DNA from: Nocardioidaceae bacterium
GTDB lineage: Bacteria > Actinomycetota > Actinomycetes > Propionibacteriales > Nocardioidaceae
Length of the DNA: 5,961 nucleotides
Direction of reading: 5' to 3'
Assembly: GCA_025965395.1 (NCBI GenBank)
Contig: JAOPXA010000190.1
Span: 1 to 5,961, forward strand
Shown here one piece after another: positions 5,494 to 5,961 of this stretch (positions are counted from its first letter, which is position 1; every line of letters starts with the position of its first letter). Under the pieces are notes generated by a model. The model saw nothing but the letters and a program-made list of their open reading frames with translations, ran no database searches and had not been told where the DNA came from. The translations under genes were made by a program, and so were the position numbers.

Positions 5494-5961
5494 GATCCGG
5501 CGACCTCAGCGATGTGCCCTTGCATCTGTTCGCCCCAGGACTGCAGCGACCGCACCCCGATGTTGCCGGCAATCAGCGCCTCGATGCCCTGCACCGCGGC
5601 GGCAAGCCCCTGGACGGTGGTGATGCACGGGATGCCCTCCGCGACGGCCGCGGTGCGGATCTCGTAGCCGTCGATGCGCGCATTGGCGCCCGTGGTGATG
5701 CCGTGCGGCGTGTTGATGATGAGCCCGACGTCGCGCGCGAAGATCTTCTCGACGATCGTGCTGTTCTCCTGCCCCGGCGCGGGATTCTCGTGCAGCTTGC
5801 GGATGACCGTCGCATCGACGCCGTTGCGCCGCAGCACCGCAGCCGTGCCGTACGTCGCCAGGATCTCGAAACCAAGATCGGCGAGCCTCTTGATCTGGAA
5901 GATAATGTGCCGCTTGTCGCGGTTGGCGACCGACACGAAGACCTTGCCCGAGGTGGGCAGC
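5490..5961 (-). CDS. carB: Carbamoyl-phosphate synthase large subunit, C-terminal part only
   Basis: Large subunit of the enzyme making carbamoyl phosphate from glutamine-derived ammonia, bicarbonate and two ATP, for pyrimidines and arginine. Only the last 156 residues are in the window; the full protein is about 1,100 residues, so most of it lies beyond the right edge. This part begins [18 protein letters not shown] and is the MGS-like allosteric domain, which in characterised enzymes binds UMP/IMP or similar effectors: [20 protein letters not shown]-like (here IRKLHENP), GLIINTPHG and [17 protein letters not shown] are all recognisable. The TGA stop overlaps the pyrF GTG start by 4 nt, so the two are translated in tandem. 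Nothing suggests disruption. Identity is secure from this domain together with its pyrF neighbour. Confidence 0.96.
   Translation of the reverse strand, partial: LPTSGKVFVSVANRDKRHIIFQIKRLADLGFEILATYGTAAVLRRNGVDATVIRKLHENPAPGQENSTIVEKIFARDVGLIINTPHGITTGANARIDGYEIRTAAVAEGIPCITTVQGLAAAVQGIEALIAGNIGVRSLQSWGEQMQGHIAEVAGS

Overview
The window reads as a housekeeping segment of a high-GC actinobacterial chromosome. The order on the minus strand, reading from high to low coordinates, is carB (3' end) - pyrF - [insert] - mihF - gmk - rpoZ - coaBC - metK (start). This is the conserved pyrimidine / guanylate kinase / omega / CoA / SAM neighbourhood of Actinobacteria. Presence of mihF (actinobacterial integration host factor) and of a DUF5709-type protein, together with GTG starts on metK, rpoZ, mihF and pyrF, supports that phylum. 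The protein sequences look most like Propionibacteriales (Nocardioides/Aeromicrobium-like), but that is an impression from memory and not a search result.

Layout: 1-1054 is metK, whose C-terminus runs off the left edge. 1116-2327 is coaBC, 2347-2619 rpoZ, 2647-3210 (or 3261) gmk and 3203-3523 mihF, all on minus with short gaps or overlaps, so probably one transcription unit. 5490-5961 is the C-terminal part of carB, joined to pyrF (4681-5493) by a 4-nt GTGA stop/start overlap.

Between pyrF and mihF sits an insert of about 1.1 kb that breaks the operon. It holds a small minus-strand lipoprotein gene (3560-3991), a divergent plus-strand DUF5709-type gene (4102-4518) with a 110-bp intergenic region between the two, and a dense repeat between the convergent stop codons of the DUF5709 gene and pyrF.

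That repeat (4515-4684) is the most unusual thing here. It contains 22-bp units beginning ATCCGTACG, three in one orientation and three inverted, all in register around one centre (4599.5). The symmetry reaches out to include both genes' TAA stop codons. It could act as a two-way transcript end, be a REP/MITE-like mobile repeat, or be a phased array of protein-binding sites; the sequence alone does not decide. No phage, IS transposase, CRISPR array, tRNA or rRNA is visible. Apart from the insert and its repeat, the region is ordinary core metabolism: UMP synthesis (carB, pyrF), GMP phosphorylation (gmk), nucleoid architecture (mihF), RNA polymerase omega (rpoZ), coenzyme A synthesis (coaBC) and SAM synthesis (metK).
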